Shown: positions 53,652-63,318, numbered from the stretch's first letter. The stretch: DNA of 64,000 nucleotides from Mesorhizobium sp. 131-2-1 (GCF_016756535.1 NZ_AP023247.1:2356501-2420500); one strand, 5' to 3'. Notes: generated by a model from the letters alone, not told the origin. A program made the numbers and translations.

Positions 53652-54599
53652 CTATGCTTGCGCAGCCGGGGCCGCGTCTTCGATCGGCGAGCCATCGAAG
53701 GGCGATCCGCAGACATCTCCGACCAACGAACGAAACCATTGGTGGGCAGGGTGCGTATGCAAGCGCTCGTGCCAGATCAGCTTGTAGAGCAATTTCTCTG
53801 TCTCGAATGGCAAGTCGCGCACCACCAGCCTGCGCTCATCTGCGATGGCGCGCCACGGTCCGTTGAAGTAGCCAAGCGGAACGCAGGTAAGAAGGTCGCT
53901 CTGTGCGACAATCCTCAGCGCATCGCCAAAATGATTGACGACGGCAACGATCGTCCTCGTCCGTCCCGTCAGGCTAAGCCAGCCATCCACCAATCCCAGT
54001 TCCAGACCGGATGGGGTTGCCAGCACGTGCGCCGCGGCGGTGAACTGATCGAGGGTCAGGGACTGCGTCAGTTCGTGCCCGCTGCGCATGACACAGACAT
54101 AGCGATCCGTTCGCAGGCTTTGCACATGGACGTCCCTTGGCAGCGAGGCAAACATGCCTACCGCGCAGTCGAGTGTGCCGCGGTCGATCCCCTCCAGCGA
54201 GCTCCCATGGGTATGAACCGCAAAAGCAACCCGGGCCCGTGGGGATGCAGCCTGTAACTTCAACGTGATTGCGCTGACACCTTCCATGGCAAGACTGTCG
54301 GTGACGGCAATTCGAAAACTGGTCGCATCCGATACGGGATCGAAGTCCTCGGGGGTGAAAGAGGCGCGGATTGCGGTCAGCGAGCGATGAAGCTCGGGCC
54401 ACATCGTGACCATGCGTGACGTCGGCTGGACACCCGTCGCTGTCTTGAGAAAGAGCTGGTCTTTCGTCAGCTTGCGGGCGCGACGCAACGCATTGCTGAC
54501 GGCTGGCTGACTCATCGACAGGCTCGAGGCCGCACGCGTCACGTTCCTTTCCAGCATGATGGCCTCGAGGACTGCGATCAGGTTCAGATCGAGGCGCAC
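53652..54599 (-). CDS. LysR family transcriptional regulator
   Basis: The 315-aa protein shows the NodD-like opening LDLNLIAVLEAIMLERNVTR with SQPAVSNALRRARKLTKD as recognition helix. The GTG at 54599 matches the usual distance to that motif. A TTG at 54719 would add 40 unlikely residues, though no clear ribosome site marks either. It is divergent from the RraA-like operon and is its probable activator. Confidence 0.87.
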   Translation of the reverse strand: MRLDLNLIAVLEAIMLERNVTRAASSLSMSQPAVSNALRRARKLTKDQLFLKTATGVQPTSRMVTMWPELHRSLTAIRASFTPEDFDPVSDATSFRIAVTDSLAMEGVSAITLKLQAASPRARVAFAVHTHGSSLEGIDRGTLDCAVGMFASLPRDVHVQSLRTDRYVCVMRSGHELTQSLTLDQFTAAAHVLATPSGLELGLVDGWLSLTGRTRTIVAVVNHFGDALRIVAQSDLLTCVPLGYFNGPWRAIADERRLVVRDLPFETEKLLYKLIWHERLHTHPAHQWFRSLVGDVCGSPFDGSPIEDAAPAAQA

Positions 54600-54757
54600 G
54601 TTATTCACCCAGGAAATGACGCTTGTGTCTAATTCTAAATTGGACGCGCTGAGCGCGGCACGCAATCCTGTTTCGAACGAGCCATCGAACACATGCGAGT
54701 GAATGCGCGCACCTCGCAACCGGTGATAAAAGCTCCGTGCATGAATGAGGATACGCC

Positions 54758-55504
54758 ATGAATGACGTCGCTTTTGCGGACGTGCTGCCGAAACTGACCG
54801 GCAAGATCAGCCCTGACCGCATTCGATTGATGCGAACACCGCGTCCGCCCAAGGGTCTGATCGACGGCTTCAAGCGGATCGGCGACGCGACAAGCGTTAT
54901 TTCGGATATTATGGATGAGCTCGGCATCACCGGCGCGATCGGCGCATCAACGCTGAAGCCGACCCTGCCTTCAACGTCGATTGTCGGTCCAGCACTTACG
55001 GTGCGCAACATCCTGCAACGTGAGCATGTCTATGAAACGGCGCGCGACCACGTCAACCGAATGGCGGAGTTCGAAGCCCACAATTTGGCATTGCCGGGCG
55101 ATGTGGTGGTCATCGATGGCGTCGCCGGCGTTTCGAACATGGGCGGAATTTCGGCCCAGACAGGAAAACGACAGGGGGAGGCAGGAGCGATCGTCTCCGG
55201 AGGCATTCGCGACCTCGGACATTCGCGAAGGGTCGGCTATCCGCTCTGGGCCACCGAGATCACGCCTGTCACCGGCAAGTGGCGGATCGAAACCGTGGAG
55301 ATCAACGGCGATATCCAGATCGCCGGCGTCCGGGTTGCACCCGGCGATATTGTTGTCGCGGACGAAACCGGCGTCTGCTTCATCCCGATTGCCCGGGCCG
55401 CCGAAGTTCTCGCAAGAGCACTGAAGACGTCAGCCTTTGAAGAGGCGAAGTGCGAAGCGATCGATGCCGGTACATCCGTCGCGGACCTACCGGGCAATGC
55501 GTAA
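54758..55504 (+). CDS. RraA family aldolase/decarboxylase-like protein
   Basis: The 248-aa protein has the RraA fold: SVISDIMDELGITGAIGA, IVGPALTVRN, ALPGDVVVIDGVAGVSNMGG and the GAIVSGGIRDLGHSRRVGYP active-site segment with the key Arg-Asp. It is longer than LigK and not its ortholog. Such proteins cleave or decarboxylate hydroxy-oxo acids. It opens a five-gene operon whose next gene overlaps its stop. Confidence 0.87.
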   Translation: MNDVAFADVLPKLTGKISPDRIRLMRTPRPPKGLIDGFKRIGDATSVISDIMDELGITGAIGASTLKPTLPSTSIVGPALTVRNILQREHVYETARDHVNRMAEFEAHNLALPGDVVVIDGVAGVSNMGGISAQTGKRQGEAGAIVSGGIRDLGHSRRVGYPLWATEITPVTGKWRIETVEINGDIQIAGVRVAPGDIVVADETGVCFIPIARAAEVLARALKTSAFEEAKCEAIDAGTSVADLPGNA

Positions 55505-56507
55505 AGCGATAGGTCATCCGGTGAAGAAGCTCCGCGTCGCCATCATCAACGACTACCAGGACGTCGTCCGTACGCTGGACTGCTTTTCCAAGCTGGAAGG
55601 CCACGACGTTACCATCTGGACCGATATCGTCGAGGACATCGACGTCCTGGCCAATCGTCTGTTCGATGCTGATGTGCTGGTGCTGATGCGCGAGCGCACC
55701 AGGATCGATGAAAATCTGCTCAGTCGCCTGCCCAACTTGAAGCTCATCAGCCAGAACGGCCACATCCCCCACATCGATCTGGCGGCTTGCGACCGCCATG
55801 GCGTCGTCGTTTCGTCCGCTCTGACATCGCGTCCGTCCTATTCGACGGTGGAATTTACCTGGGGGTTGATCCTTGCGGCGATGCGCAACATTCCGTTCGA
55901 GAGCGCATCGCTGCGGCAAGGCGATTGGCAGACGACCATCGGGTTGGGCTTGAGAGGCCGTGTCCTGGGCATCTATGGTTTCGGCCGCCTGGGCTCGATG
56001 GTCGCACGCATCGGCATGGCCTTCGGCATGGATGTGCTGGTGTGGGGCCGCGAGGGCTCGCTGGCTCGCGCCAGGTCCGAGGGGTTCGACACCGCCGCGG
56101 ATAAGGACTCACTGTTCAGGCTGTCGGATGTCCTCAGTCTGCATCTGCGACTGAATGCCGAGACCACCGGTTTGGTTACGCCCGACGACCTGGCGCTGAT
56201 GAAGCCAACCGCTCTGCTTGTGAACACCAGCCGTGCCGAGTTGATTCAGCCCGGGGCCCTGGTGGCGGCACTAGAGAATGGTCGCCCCGGAAAGGCTGCC
56301 GTCGATGTGTTCGAACGCGAGCCGCTCACCAATCCGAACGACGCCTTGCTCAGGCTCCCCAATGCACTGTGCACGCCGCATCTCGGTTACGTCGAACGTG
56401 ACAATTACGAGTTCGCCTACGGCAATGCATTCGACCAGATCGTGGCGTTCGCGGCGGGAAGCCCGATCAACGTCCACAACGCCAATGGCGCAAAACAGGA
56501 TCACTGA
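55497..56507 (+). CDS. D-2-hydroxyacid dehydrogenase family protein
   Basis: The 336-aa NAD-dependent enzyme has [20 protein letters not shown] as Rossmann motif, the Arg in [10 protein letters not shown], Glu in DVFEREPL, and the catalytic His in [13 protein letters not shown]. It oxidises or reduces a 2-hydroxy acid. ATG 55497 overlaps the preceding stop; GTG 55521 ([11 protein letters not shown]) is the other likely start and is closer to the family N-terminus. Confidence 0.9.
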   Translation: MRKAIGHPVKKLRVAIINDYQDVVRTLDCFSKLEGHDVTIWTDIVEDIDVLANRLFDADVLVLMRERTRIDENLLSRLPNLKLISQNGHIPHIDLAACDRHGVVVSSALTSRPSYSTVEFTWGLILAAMRNIPFESASLRQGDWQTTIGLGLRGRVLGIYGFGRLGSMVARIGMAFGMDVLVWGREGSLARARSEGFDTAADKDSLFRLSDVLSLHLRLNAETTGLVTPDDLALMKPTALLVNTSRAELIQPGALVAALENGRPGKAAVDVFEREPLTNPNDALLRLPNALCTPHLGYVERDNYEFAYGNAFDQIVAFAAGSPINVHNANGAKQDH

Positions 56508-56508
56508 G

Positions 56509-57297
56509 ATGAACCTCGAACTCGACGGCAAAGTTGTCCTGATCACCGGGGGCAGCAAGGGAATAGGGCTCGCTTGCGCGCGAGCCTTTGGCAGGGAAGG
56601 AGCCCGCGTGGCGATTGTATCGCGCAGTCACGAGAACCTGGATAGCGCGAAGGCGACCCTGGCTGCCGAGGGCCTGTCCGTAACGACCTTCGCCGCTGAC
56701 CTGTCGGACGAGCTTGCCGCAAAGGAAATGATCGCCGCGGTTGAGGGGCAGGTGGGTCCGATCGCGTCCCTGGTCAATTCGGCCGGCGGGGCCCGGAGGG
56801 TCCCTCCTTACGAACTGACGCCAGCCAAATGGCGCATTGCGATGGACGCCAAATTCTTCACCTACATGAATGTCATGGACCACGTCCTGCCCCTGATGGT
56901 GGCTCGGGGCGCCGGCACGATCGTCAACATCGTCGGCACCGGCGGCAAAATCGCGTCACCCATGCATCTGCCGGGAGGCGCCGCAAACGCGGCGCTGATG
57001 CTTGCCTCGGCGGGACTGGCAGCTGCCTGGGGGTCCGCGGGCGTAAGGGTCAACGTCATCAATCCCGCCGCCACCATGACCGAGCGTCTGCAGATGTCGC
57101 TGGAAGTCGAATCCAGGATGACCGGCAAGACGCCGGAGGAACTGCTGCGGCAAAACGAGCAACGCATTCCTCTGCGGCGCTATGCAAATCCGGAAGAGGT
57201 GGCCGACGCCGCGCTTTTCCTCGCCAGCGCAAGGTCCTCCTACGTGACAGGGGCTTCGCTGACAATGGACGGAGGTCTCACTCCACTGGTCGTCTAG
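56509..57297 (+). CDS. SDR family oxidoreductase with altered active site
   Basis: The 262-aa protein begins [20 protein letters not shown] and keeps the cofactor loop, NSAGG and the C-terminal MDGGLTPL. The region that should hold YxxxK reads [12 protein letters not shown], so both catalytic Tyr and Lys are absent. It may bind NAD(P) and act with other residues, or not reduce a carbonyl at all. It starts one base after the preceding stop. Confidence 0.88.
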   Translation: MNLELDGKVVLITGGSKGIGLACARAFGREGARVAIVSRSHENLDSAKATLAAEGLSVTTFAADLSDELAAKEMIAAVEGQVGPIASLVNSAGGARRVPPYELTPAKWRIAMDAKFFTYMNVMDHVLPLMVARGAGTIVNIVGTGGKIASPMHLPGGAANAALMLASAGLAAAWGSAGVRVNVINPAATMTERLQMSLEVESRMTGKTPEELLRQNEQRIPLRRYANPEEVADAALFLASARSSYVTGASLTMDGGLTPLVV

Positions 57298-57330
57298 CCG
57301 GCCCACAGCAAGCAACTATGGGAGGAAAGA

Positions 57331-58641
57331 ATGTTCACTTGGTACAAGCAGTTGACGGAGCGGGAGCGGAACACCTTCTGGGGCTGCTTCGCTGGCTGGG
57401 CAGTGGATGCGATGGACGCGCAGCTTTTCAGCTTCGTGCTGCCCATTCTCATCGCGGCCTGGGGAATGACGACGGCGCAGGCCGGCTATCTGGCCACGGC
57501 AACGCTGCTCTCCGCGGCGATCGGAGGATGGGCGTGCGGATATCTCGCTGACCGTTTCGGCCGTGCCCGCATCATGCAGTTCACGATCCTGTGGTTCTGC
57601 GCCTTCACCTTCCTTGCCGGTTTTGCGCAGGACTTCCAGCAACTGATGGTCCTGCGCATCCTGCAAGGGCTGGGCTTTGGCGGCGAGTGGGCAGCGGGCG
57701 CGGTGCTCATGGGCGAGATCATTCGCGCCGAACATCGTGGCAAGGCCGTGGGCACCGTCCAGAGCGGATTCGGCGTCGGATGGAGCGCGGCCGCCATTCT
57801 GGCAGGCGGGGTTCTGGCGCACCTGCCCCAGGAGTATGGCTGGCGGGTGCTTTTGATGATCGGCGTTCTTCCCGGCCTGCTGGTGCTTTATCTGCGCCGC
57901 AGGATCGAGGAGCCTGAGGTTTTCGTCAAAACGCGCGAGCTTGTCGAGAGGAGCGGAACCCGTCCGGGATTGGGGGCGATATTCCAGCCGGAAACGCTGC
58001 GAATTACCGTACTGTCCTCCTTGCTTGCATTCGGTGTGATTGGTGTCGGTGGCGCCATCGTCAACTGGCTGCCGACGTTTCTCAAGACCGTGCGCGAACT
58101 GTCGCCAAGCACTTCGGGCTACTACGTGTTCGTGGTGACTGGCGGCTCGTTCTTCGGATTTCTGGCAAGCGCATACCTGGCCGACTATCTCGGGCGGCGG
58201 CGGACATTCCAGCTCTTTCTGGTGTGCTCCTGGATGGTTACCGTCGCCTACATGTTCTTGCCGCTCTCCGGCTGGCTACTGATCGTCCTGGGTGCGCCGT
58301 TCGGCTTCTTCACGATCGGCAACTACGCGGCGCTGGGGCCGTTCTTCACCGAGCTGTTCCCCTCTGCCATCCGCGCGAGCGGCCAGAGCTTCGCCTATAA
58401 TTTCGGCAAGGCGGCAGGCGCAGCAGCAGTATCCAGCATCGGGATCCTGGCGCAATATATCGGCCTGGCGGAGGCGATCGGCCTGGTTGCACTGCTGGGC
58501 TACAGCTTCGCCTTTGCTGCGACCCTGATGCTGCCCGAGACACGCGGAATTCAACTGACGTCTGGCCCCCTTGCGCCGCGTCCTGACGCTGGCGTTTCTT
58601 CGCAACCCGCCCAAGTCTCGGTGTTGCGCGCGAGACGATAG
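57331..58641 (+). CDS. MFS transporter (metabolite:H+ symporter type)
   Basis: The 436-aa inner-membrane protein has 12 helices. It carries the MFS loop GYLADRFGRARIMQF between helices 2 and 3 and RILQGLGFGGEWAAGAVLMG in helix 4, typical of sugar-acid and aromatic-acid symporters. It is the likely uptake system for the substrate of this operon. ATG follows GGGAGGAA. Confidence 0.94.
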   Translation: MFTWYKQLTERERNTFWGCFAGWAVDAMDAQLFSFVLPILIAAWGMTTAQAGYLATATLLSAAIGGWACGYLADRFGRARIMQFTILWFCAFTFLAGFAQDFQQLMVLRILQGLGFGGEWAAGAVLMGEIIRAEHRGKAVGTVQSGFGVGWSAAAILAGGVLAHLPQEYGWRVLLMIGVLPGLLVLYLRRRIEEPEVFVKTRELVERSGTRPGLGAIFQPETLRITVLSSLLAFGVIGVGGAIVNWLPTFLKTVRELSPSTSGYYVFVVTGGSFFGFLASAYLADYLGRRRTFQLFLVCSWMVTVAYMFLPLSGWLLIVLGAPFGFFTIGNYAALGPFFTELFPSAIRASGQSFAYNFGKAAGAAAVSSIGILAQYIGLAEAIGLVALLGYSFAFAATLMLPETRGIQLTSGPLAPRPDAGVSSQPAQVSVLRARR

Positions 58642-58737
58642 CAGGCCCAGGAGCAGCGCGAGCTGACTCCAACCGCTCGGCACCGACAGTTCACGAATTA
58701 TCGCACGGATCAGACCTCGCGGAGGATCAACACAACC

Positions 58738-59124
58738 ATGCGCAAGAGCATTTCGGTGAAAGGATTGAGCCACAGGCACCCAGTTCCCAATGCCTGCCGG
58801 ATCGGCAACATGGTGTTCTCGGGAGCGGTTCACGGCGTGAGCCCGACCACTCATGAGTTGCCCCATGAGATGGCTGATCAATCCGCAAATGTGTTTGCCA
58901 ATATGCTCGCCATCATTGAAGCCGCGGGCGGCAGCGCCGAGGACATCATCAAGGTGGAAATCTATCTCCGCGATAGCCGCAACAGGGATGCCGTGAACGC
59001 GGAATGGATTCGAATGTTTCCCGATCCGGAGTCGCGCCCGGCTCGCCACGTTCGGCCATTGCCGCCGGACAGCCCGTCTCTGGTGCAATGCGAATTCATC
59101 GCAGTTCTCGAGGAAGTGCCTTGA
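58738..59124 (+). CDS. RidA family protein
   Basis: The 128-aa YjgF/RidA protein has GNMVFSGAVHGVSP, AAGGSAEDIIKVEIYLRD and the conserved Arg region ESRPARHVRPLP, then CEFIAVL. RidA hydrolyses reactive enamines or imines; variants serve in catabolic operons. It is last in the operon, 96 bases after the MFS gene. Confidence 0.89.
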   Translation: MRKSISVKGLSHRHPVPNACRIGNMVFSGAVHGVSPTTHELPHEMADQSANVFANMLAIIEAAGGSAEDIIKVEIYLRDSRNRDAVNAEWIRMFPDPESRPARHVRPLPPDSPSLVQCEFIAVLEEVP

Positions 59125-59145
59125 TCACGGCACAGAGCCCTGGGG

Positions 59146-59664
59146 CTAAATGTGGTGCTGGCGGGCGGAGCCTGGCGCCGGACCATCGTTGCCTTTCGGC
59201 CGCGTCGCGGTGAGGCCGGCTTCGATGGACCTGAGCAGTGCCAGCGCATCGTCGAGCCTGCTGGTGTCGCCGCCGGCGGCGGCAGAGACGGCCGCGCCCC
59301 ACTCCTTGCGCACCAGGGCGTAGTTGTCGGCCCCGCGCCGCGTGCGGTGGACGCTGACGCCGCGGCGGTCTTCCGGATCGACATGCCGCTCGATCAGTCC
59401 CTTGCCTTCCAGGTCGCGCAGCACCGTGGAGACGTTGGTGCGCTGCAGCCCGATCGCGGCAGCGATCTGGCTCGGCGTGGCCGAGGCGTGCGCCACCAGA
59501 TGGCGCATCACCATGCCTTCGGATTGCGAAAGCGACAGCGCTTTCTCATCCCTGTAGCCGCGGAACTGTATCTCGCGAGCGATGATGAGGATCAGGTCGG
59601 CCAGATCCGCCCACCGAACCGGCGGCGGTGCCTTGCGTGCGGACGATTCGCGATCGGTTTCCAT
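59146..59664 (-). CDS. MarR family transcriptional regulator
   Basis: The 172-aa protein has the MarR winged helix in residues 45-110: SQSEGMVMRHLVAHASATPS, then GLQRTNVSTVLRDLEGKGLI and the wing DPEDRRGVSVHRT. It is divergent from an EmrB-type exporter across 91 AT-rich bases and should repress it until a drug or phenolic binds. Confidence 0.9.
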   Translation of the reverse strand: METDRESSARKAPPPVRWADLADLILIIAREIQFRGYRDEKALSLSQSEGMVMRHLVAHASATPSQIAAAIGLQRTNVSTVLRDLEGKGLIERHVDPEDRRGVSVHRTRRGADNYALVRKEWGAAVSAAAGGDTSRLDDALALLRSIEAGLTATRPKGNDGPAPGSARQHHI

Positions 59665-59687
59665 CGGGGGAGTTTACAGCGCTCCTC

Positions 59688-59735
59688 AAGATATGTATAT
59701 GTTCATAATGATTATGTACACATAACTATATATCG
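59688..59735. promoter_or_regulatory. Candidate MarR operator region
   Basis: This AT-rich stretch between the divergent genes has repeated TATGT/ACATA units, the clearest being TATGTACACATA at 59713-59724, nearly a perfect palindrome. Promoters for both genes must overlap it. Confidence 0.45.
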
Positions 59736-59755
59736 ATAAATACCTGGAGGCTCGC

Positions 59756-61222
59756 ATGACCCATTCAACAGGCGCCGCCAGCCGGCATTCCCCCAGCGCC
59801 ATGGCCCTTGCCGGAGAACTGCACGCGGTTGGCGTTTATGTGTTGCTCGCCGGTGCCTTCCTGCCGATCGCCGATTTCTTCATCGTCAACGTGGCGCTGC
59901 CGACGATCTCTACCTCGCTCAAGCCGACACCGGCCGCACTTGAGCTAGTGGTTTCCGTCTATGGCGTGGCCTATGCCGCCATGCTCGTGCTCGGCGGCCG
60001 GCTTGGCGATCGCTTCGGCCGCCACACGCTGTTTGTGGTCGGGCTTTCCGGATTCATCCTGGCGTCGCTGGCTTGCGGCTTAGCGCCGACCATCAACGTG
60101 CTGATCGCGGCCCGGCTGGTCCAGGGCGCGACGGCGGCGATGCTGGTGCCGCAGGTACTTGCGACGTTTCAGGCGACGCTGCCCGCCGAACGCAAGACCC
60201 GGGCCATCGCACTCTACGGCGCGACCTCGGGCATCGCCGCGGTTGTTGGCCAGCTCGCCGGCGGACTGCTGGTCAGCGCCAATCTGTTCGGCACATCGTG
60301 GCGGCCGATCTTCCTCATCAACATCCCGCTCGGCATCGCCGTGTTCTTCGCCTCGCGGCTCGTCGTACCGGCCAGCCGCTCGCCGCACCCAGCCGGCATC
60401 GACCTGCCCGGCACCGTGCTTTTCGCGGCCACGCTGACGGCCCTTCTTGTGCCGCTGACCGAAGGCCATTCGCTCGGCTGGCCGGCATGGACCTGGGCGA
60501 TGCTCGCGGCCGCAGTAGTGCTGGCTATTGTGACCGTGATCGTCGAAAGGGCTGCCGAGGCGCGCGGCGAGGTGCCGTTGCTGCCGCCCTCGCTGCTGAA
60601 GCTGCCCTCGATGTCGCGGGGGCTGGCCATGATCACGCCATTCAGCCTTGGTTTCGGCGCCTTCATGTTCGTCTTCGCGCTCACCGTGCAGAACGGACTT
60701 GGCGCTAGTCCCCTCCAAAGCGGCCTCGCCATCCTGCCGATGGCGGCCATGTTCTTCATCGGCTCCATGGTCAGCCCGCGCATGATCAGCCGCTTCGGTC
60801 GCGGCGCCCTGGCGGCGGGCGGCATCGTACAGGCGCTTGGATTGGCGCTTTTGATCGGCATCATCGTTTCCGGCTGGCCGAAGGTCAGCCTGGCCGAACT
60901 GGCGCTGCCGCTGGTGCTGATCGGCGCCGGACAATCGATGCTGTTTTCCGGCCTGTTCCGCGCCGTGCTTGCCGATGTTCCGAGTCACCTGGCCGGCGTC
61001 GGCAGCGGCGTCCTCATCACGCTGCAGCAATCCGGCCTAGCGCTGGGCGTCGCAACGCTGGGTACGCTCTATCTGGCACTGGAGCCCACGAGCATCGCGC
61101 AGGCCTTCGGCACCGTCATTGCCATCCAGCTCGCGATCATCCTGGTGCTGGTGTTGTTGACGGGTTTGTTGCCGCGCTTCACCAAGCACCAGCCCATCGC
61201 TCATCCCGTGGTGGAAATATGA
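59756..61222 (+). CDS. MFS drug exporter (DHA2/EmrB-QacA type, 14 helices)
   Basis: The 488-aa protein has about 14 helices. It contains LGGRLGDRFGRHTLFVVGLS (loop 2-3), RLVQGATAAMLVPQVLATFQ (helix 4), and GATSGIAAVVGQLAGGLLVS, the motif C of drug:H+ antiporters. It exports toxic compounds with proton exchange. ATG follows CTGGAGG. Expression should be under the divergent MarR gene. Confidence 0.94.
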   Translation: MTHSTGAASRHSPSAMALAGELHAVGVYVLLAGAFLPIADFFIVNVALPTISTSLKPTPAALELVVSVYGVAYAAMLVLGGRLGDRFGRHTLFVVGLSGFILASLACGLAPTINVLIAARLVQGATAAMLVPQVLATFQATLPAERKTRAIALYGATSGIAAVVGQLAGGLLVSANLFGTSWRPIFLINIPLGIAVFFASRLVVPASRSPHPAGIDLPGTVLFAATLTALLVPLTEGHSLGWPAWTWAMLAAAVVLAIVTVIVERAAEARGEVPLLPPSLLKLPSMSRGLAMITPFSLGFGAFMFVFALTVQNGLGASPLQSGLAILPMAAMFFIGSMVSPRMISRFGRGALAAGGIVQALGLALLIGIIVSGWPKVSLAELALPLVLIGAGQSMLFSGLFRAVLADVPSHLAGVGSGVLITLQQSGLALGVATLGTLYLALEPTSIAQAFGTVIAIQLAIILVLVLLTGLLPRFTKHQPIAHPVVEI

Positions 61223-61330
61223 CGTCCCGACGCGCCGAGCTCAGCGGTTCATCGCCAAGAGTAAGCGCAATTGCTGTTCTGCTGATGGGCGTGCTCTTCG
61301 GTGCGGCGGATCGTTTGGCGCGCTCTGCGC

Positions 61331-61601
61331 CACCGCCATCACCACAAACACGAGGGCGAGGTGGTCGGCGTGATGGCGGACTGGTTCCGTGCCCGCTCAC
61401 GTTGTTCGTCATGACGTTCACGATCGTACCCGGCGTACTGGTAGCCGGTTTGCTTTTTGCCAGCACGATGATGATAGGGGTTGGCGTTCACTCTTTGCGG
61501 TGTGGCGATCCTCTCCATACTGCACCGCGAAAGCCTGATGCATTTCGGTGAGAGCCGGCCGCGCCTGTTCGATGCGATCACGCGCACCATTGAAGGTTAG
61601 C
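61331..61601 (+). pseudogene. Decayed nickel/cobalt exporter (NicO/RcnA-like) remnant
   Basis: Three frames must be joined. HRHHHKHEGEV (His-rich loop, from 61331) is followed by DGGLVPCPLTLFVMTF (from 61372) and, after 61490, TLCGVAILSILHRES to a stop at 61601. The GGLVPCP motif after a His-rich loop is typical of NicO-type exporters. The N-terminal half is missing and at least two frameshifts are present. Confidence 0.5.
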
Positions 61602-61718
61602 TAGTGCGGCTCTCGTCGCCCTGGCAACCCATGAAATCTTGCTTCGCTGATCCGACCACCCTCGGAGTGCACTCTTATGCCGGGTCAATTCTAGGTGGCA
61701 ATTAACACTCATTGGACG

Positions 61719-61958
61719 CGGAACTATGCGGAATGATACGGGAAGAATTCTGATTTTGGCCCACGAAAAACTCAACGAAATCAACGACTTTACCACGTCC
61801 TCCGGGCCTACCGGATTATTACGCATCAATAACATACGTCTAATTCTTCGAATTTTGTTTGAGATCTATCGGGCAAGTCTATGGGTTTCTCGCTGAAATG
61901 GTTTTGGGCCTGTTCGTGAATTTCTCCGTCTCGTTGATGGCACCCGTCACACGTAGCC
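61719..61958. repeat. Long diverged direct repeat, copy B (island end)
   Basis: Counterpart of 31905-32143 in the same orientation, with shared blocks before and after the tRNA-like core. The two copies bound a segment of about 29.8 kb. Confidence 0.6.
61798..61813. other. Candidate attachment site 3 (diverged)
   Basis: TCCTCCGGGCCTACCG matches the tRNA 3' end in 13 of 16 positions and lies at the same place within repeat B as site 2 does in repeat A. Confidence 0.38.
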
Positions 61959-62089
61959 ATCGAGGAAATCTTCGTGCCTAGTCTAGAACGCCGCTCCCGC
62001 TTGATATCTTCACGCGAAGGCGCAGGCGAGAGTGATCATTCCGCCTTTCGCGCCCAAAGGAGCCATTGTTGCGTGGGTGCACCGCTCTC

Positions 62090-63208
62090 TCAGGCTGCGC
62101 GGGCGAAGCGATCGACCCTGAAATCGTCGAGCGGCGTTTCGCAGCGGTCGGTCGTGATGAGTTCGGCCATCGCGTCGCCCACGCCCGGACCGAGCTGGAA
62201 GCCGTGTCCGCTGAAGCCGAATGCGTGGAAAAGGCCCGGCGTCGTCGCCGAGCGTCCCATCACCGGCAGCATGTCGCGCACATAGCCCTCGCAGCCGGAC
62301 CAGGTGCGGATGAGCGCGACCTGCGCGATTGCCGGCAAGAGCCGCGCGACCGCGCGCAATTGCAACGCAAGGCGCATGGGATCGGTGACCGCGTGGCCCG
62401 GATCCAGGTCGACCGGCACCCTTTCGGTCGCGCCGCCGAAAACGATGTTGCCCCGTTCGACCTGACGCAGATAGGCGCCATAGTCCTTATCGCGCGTCCA
62501 GATGCCCACCACCGGCAGGATCCGATGCGGCAGCGGCTCGGTCACGCCCATCTGCGGGCCGCGGGCGTCGAGCGGGACCTCTTCGCCGAACTGCGCAGCG
62601 ACGCGCGCGCCCCAGGCTCCGGCGGTATTGAGCAGGCAGCCGGCGGCAAAGGCACCTTTTGAACTGGCGACAAGGAAACCGGAGCCCGAGCAGGTGATCT
62701 TGTGGACCTCGGCCCCCTCGATGATTTCCGCGCCGAGCTTGCGGGCAGCCGCTGCAAAGGCAGGAGCGATCAGACGCGGGTTGCCGCTGCCATCTTGCGG
62801 AGAGAACGACGCCGCGACCGCTCCGGGACCGAGGCCGGGAAAGCGGGCACGGATATCGCGTGGGCCGAGTTCCTCCAGCTCAAGCCCCCAAGGGCGCGCC
62901 GCCTCGGCATAGGCCCGCATGTCGGCGAGACCGCCTTCATCGAAGATCAGGCGGATATGACCAGTGGCGCGGAATTCCACGTCGCGGCCAAGCATTTTTT
63001 CAGCCTCGCCCCATAGCCTGAGCGAGCGGTGGGCCAAGGGAAGCTGCGACAGATGACGACCGGTGCGCCGGATGTTGCCGAATGACGCGACCGTCGCTCC
63101 GCTGCCGATCCGGTTGCGCTCGATCAGCGTCACCCGCGCGCCGCGCCTGGCGAGGAAATAGGCCGAAGCCGTCCCCATCAGCCCGCCGCCCAGCACGATC
63201 ACATCCAT
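62090..63208 (-). CDS. FAD-dependent amine oxidoreductase (DadA/glycine oxidase family)
   Basis: The 372-aa flavoprotein starts MDVIVLGGGLMGTASAYFLA (dinucleotide-binding GxGxxG). It has LIERNRIGSGATVASFGNIR, a substrate domain, and the C-terminal GLFHAFGFSGHGFQLGPGVG that contacts FAD. It oxidises an amino acid or secondary amine. ATG 63208 removes 27 unlikely upstream residues. The divergent LysR gene probably regulates it. Confidence 0.91.
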   Translation of the reverse strand: MDVIVLGGGLMGTASAYFLARRGARVTLIERNRIGSGATVASFGNIRRTGRHLSQLPLAHRSLRLWGEAEKMLGRDVEFRATGHIRLIFDEGGLADMRAYAEAARPWGLELEELGPRDIRARFPGLGPGAVAASFSPQDGSGNPRLIAPAFAAAARKLGAEIIEGAEVHKITCSGSGFLVASSKGAFAAGCLLNTAGAWGARVAAQFGEEVPLDARGPQMGVTEPLPHRILPVVGIWTRDKDYGAYLRQVERGNIVFGGATERVPVDLDPGHAVTDPMRLALQLRAVARLLPAIAQVALIRTWSGCEGYVRDMLPVMGRSATTPGLFHAFGFSGHGFQLGPGVGDAMAELITTDRCETPLDDFRVDRFARAA

Positions 63209-63318
63209 AGTCGTTCCTTGGCGCCGAGCCGCTGATCTTTGGATATCTTGTCCGCGCCACCGCATTGCGTCAAAGATGGGTTTGGACAAGATCCATAAGC
63301 TTTACCTATGGAGTAGCC

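Larger units (their letters stand above)
61602..62089. other. Gene-free stretch at right island boundary
   Basis: No supported gene. It contains repeat copy B and a third, more diverged tRNA-end-like sequence. Confidence 0.55.

Noticed and set aside
19599..62089. Search for an integrase, transposase or conjugation gene explaining the islands
   Set aside because: None was found apart from the group II intron maturase, so mobility of the islands rests only on the tRNA-end repeats.
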